Of a DNA stretch of 5,021 bases, positions 4,966 to 5,021 are shown piece after piece. Source of the stretch: Syntrophales bacterium (GTDB lineage: Bacteria; Desulfobacterota; Syntrophia; Syntrophales; UBA2192). Location: NCBI GenBank assembly GCA_025454095.1, contig JALOPC010000142.1:1-5021 (forward strand), in the 5' to 3' direction. Within the stretch, counting starts at the first letter, position 1. The number at the start of each line of letters is the position of its first letter. Below the pieces are notes generated by a model. It worked only from the letters and a program-made list of their open reading frames with translations. It made no database searches and was not told the DNA's origin. The translations under genes and the position numbers were made by a program.

Positions 4966-5021
4966 ACTTCCATTCAGTACTGTCCGGTTAAGATTTTTCG
5001 ATTAGGCCTTAACGCTTTGTT
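4966..5021. mobile_element. Possible insertion-sequence terminus at the right edge
   Basis: The stretch 4884-5021 holds no gene. It is more AT-rich than its surroundings, and TACTGTCCGGTTAAG (4979-4993) followed by an AT-rich run resembles the terminal repeats of some DDE-transposase insertion sequences. The matching end and any transposase would lie outside the window, so this is only a suggestion from resemblance. Confidence 0.22.

Noticed and set aside
4995..5021. Integron attC-like bases (CCTTAACGCTTTGTT)
   Set aside because: It lacks the RYYYAAC core with a paired GTTRRRY in the right arrangement; likely chance.

Overview
The window is high-GC bacterial DNA with strong Shine-Dalgarno sites and almost all coding on the minus strand. 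Nothing fixes the taxon. A Gram-negative, possibly Desulfobacterota-like, environmental or metagenomic genome is my guess, based on the Cys-rich protein, the exported S9 peptidase and the general style of the accessory genes.

Right to left on the minus strand there are two blocks. Positions 1-2070 look chromosomal. They hold a small Cys-rich protein of unknown function (1732-2070), a 49-residue single-pass membrane protein (1461-1610), and 14 bases downstream an exported S9-family prolyl-oligopeptidase-type peptidase whose catalytic C-terminus runs off the left edge (1-1446). The 49-residue gene and the peptidase look like an operon, each with its own strong ribosome binding site.

Positions 2369-4620 look like an accessory island. 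A promoter-like site with a 19-bp near-perfect palindrome over its -10 box leads into a 21-codon small ORF, then a TIR-domain protein (TIR, transmembrane helix, extracytoplasmic beta-sandwich domain; 3492-4436), then a protein with a secretion signal, a beta-sandwich domain and TPR repeats (2369-3511). TIR plus TPR resembles known NADase defence or signalling modules, but here the predicted sensor half lies outside the membrane and the TIR enzyme inside. This pair is the most interesting system in the window. The best start of the TPR gene (ATG at 3495, ATGA overlap with the TIR stop, strong ribosome binding site) is out of frame with the body of the gene. A run of seven Ts in phase as a U-UUU-UUU slippery heptamer would put it back in frame and give an ordinary signal peptide. 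The TPR array also stops abruptly in the middle of a repeat.

The flanks of the island look rearranged. On its left, 2084-2368 is non-coding with nested inverted repeats. On its right, 4623-4883 on the plus strand is a decayed fragment of an Xre/MbcA/ParS-type (DUF2384) antitoxin without its toxin, and 4884-5021 holds no gene but ends in a sequence resembling an IS terminus. Together these suggest a defence-island or hot-spot setting built by insertion and deletion.
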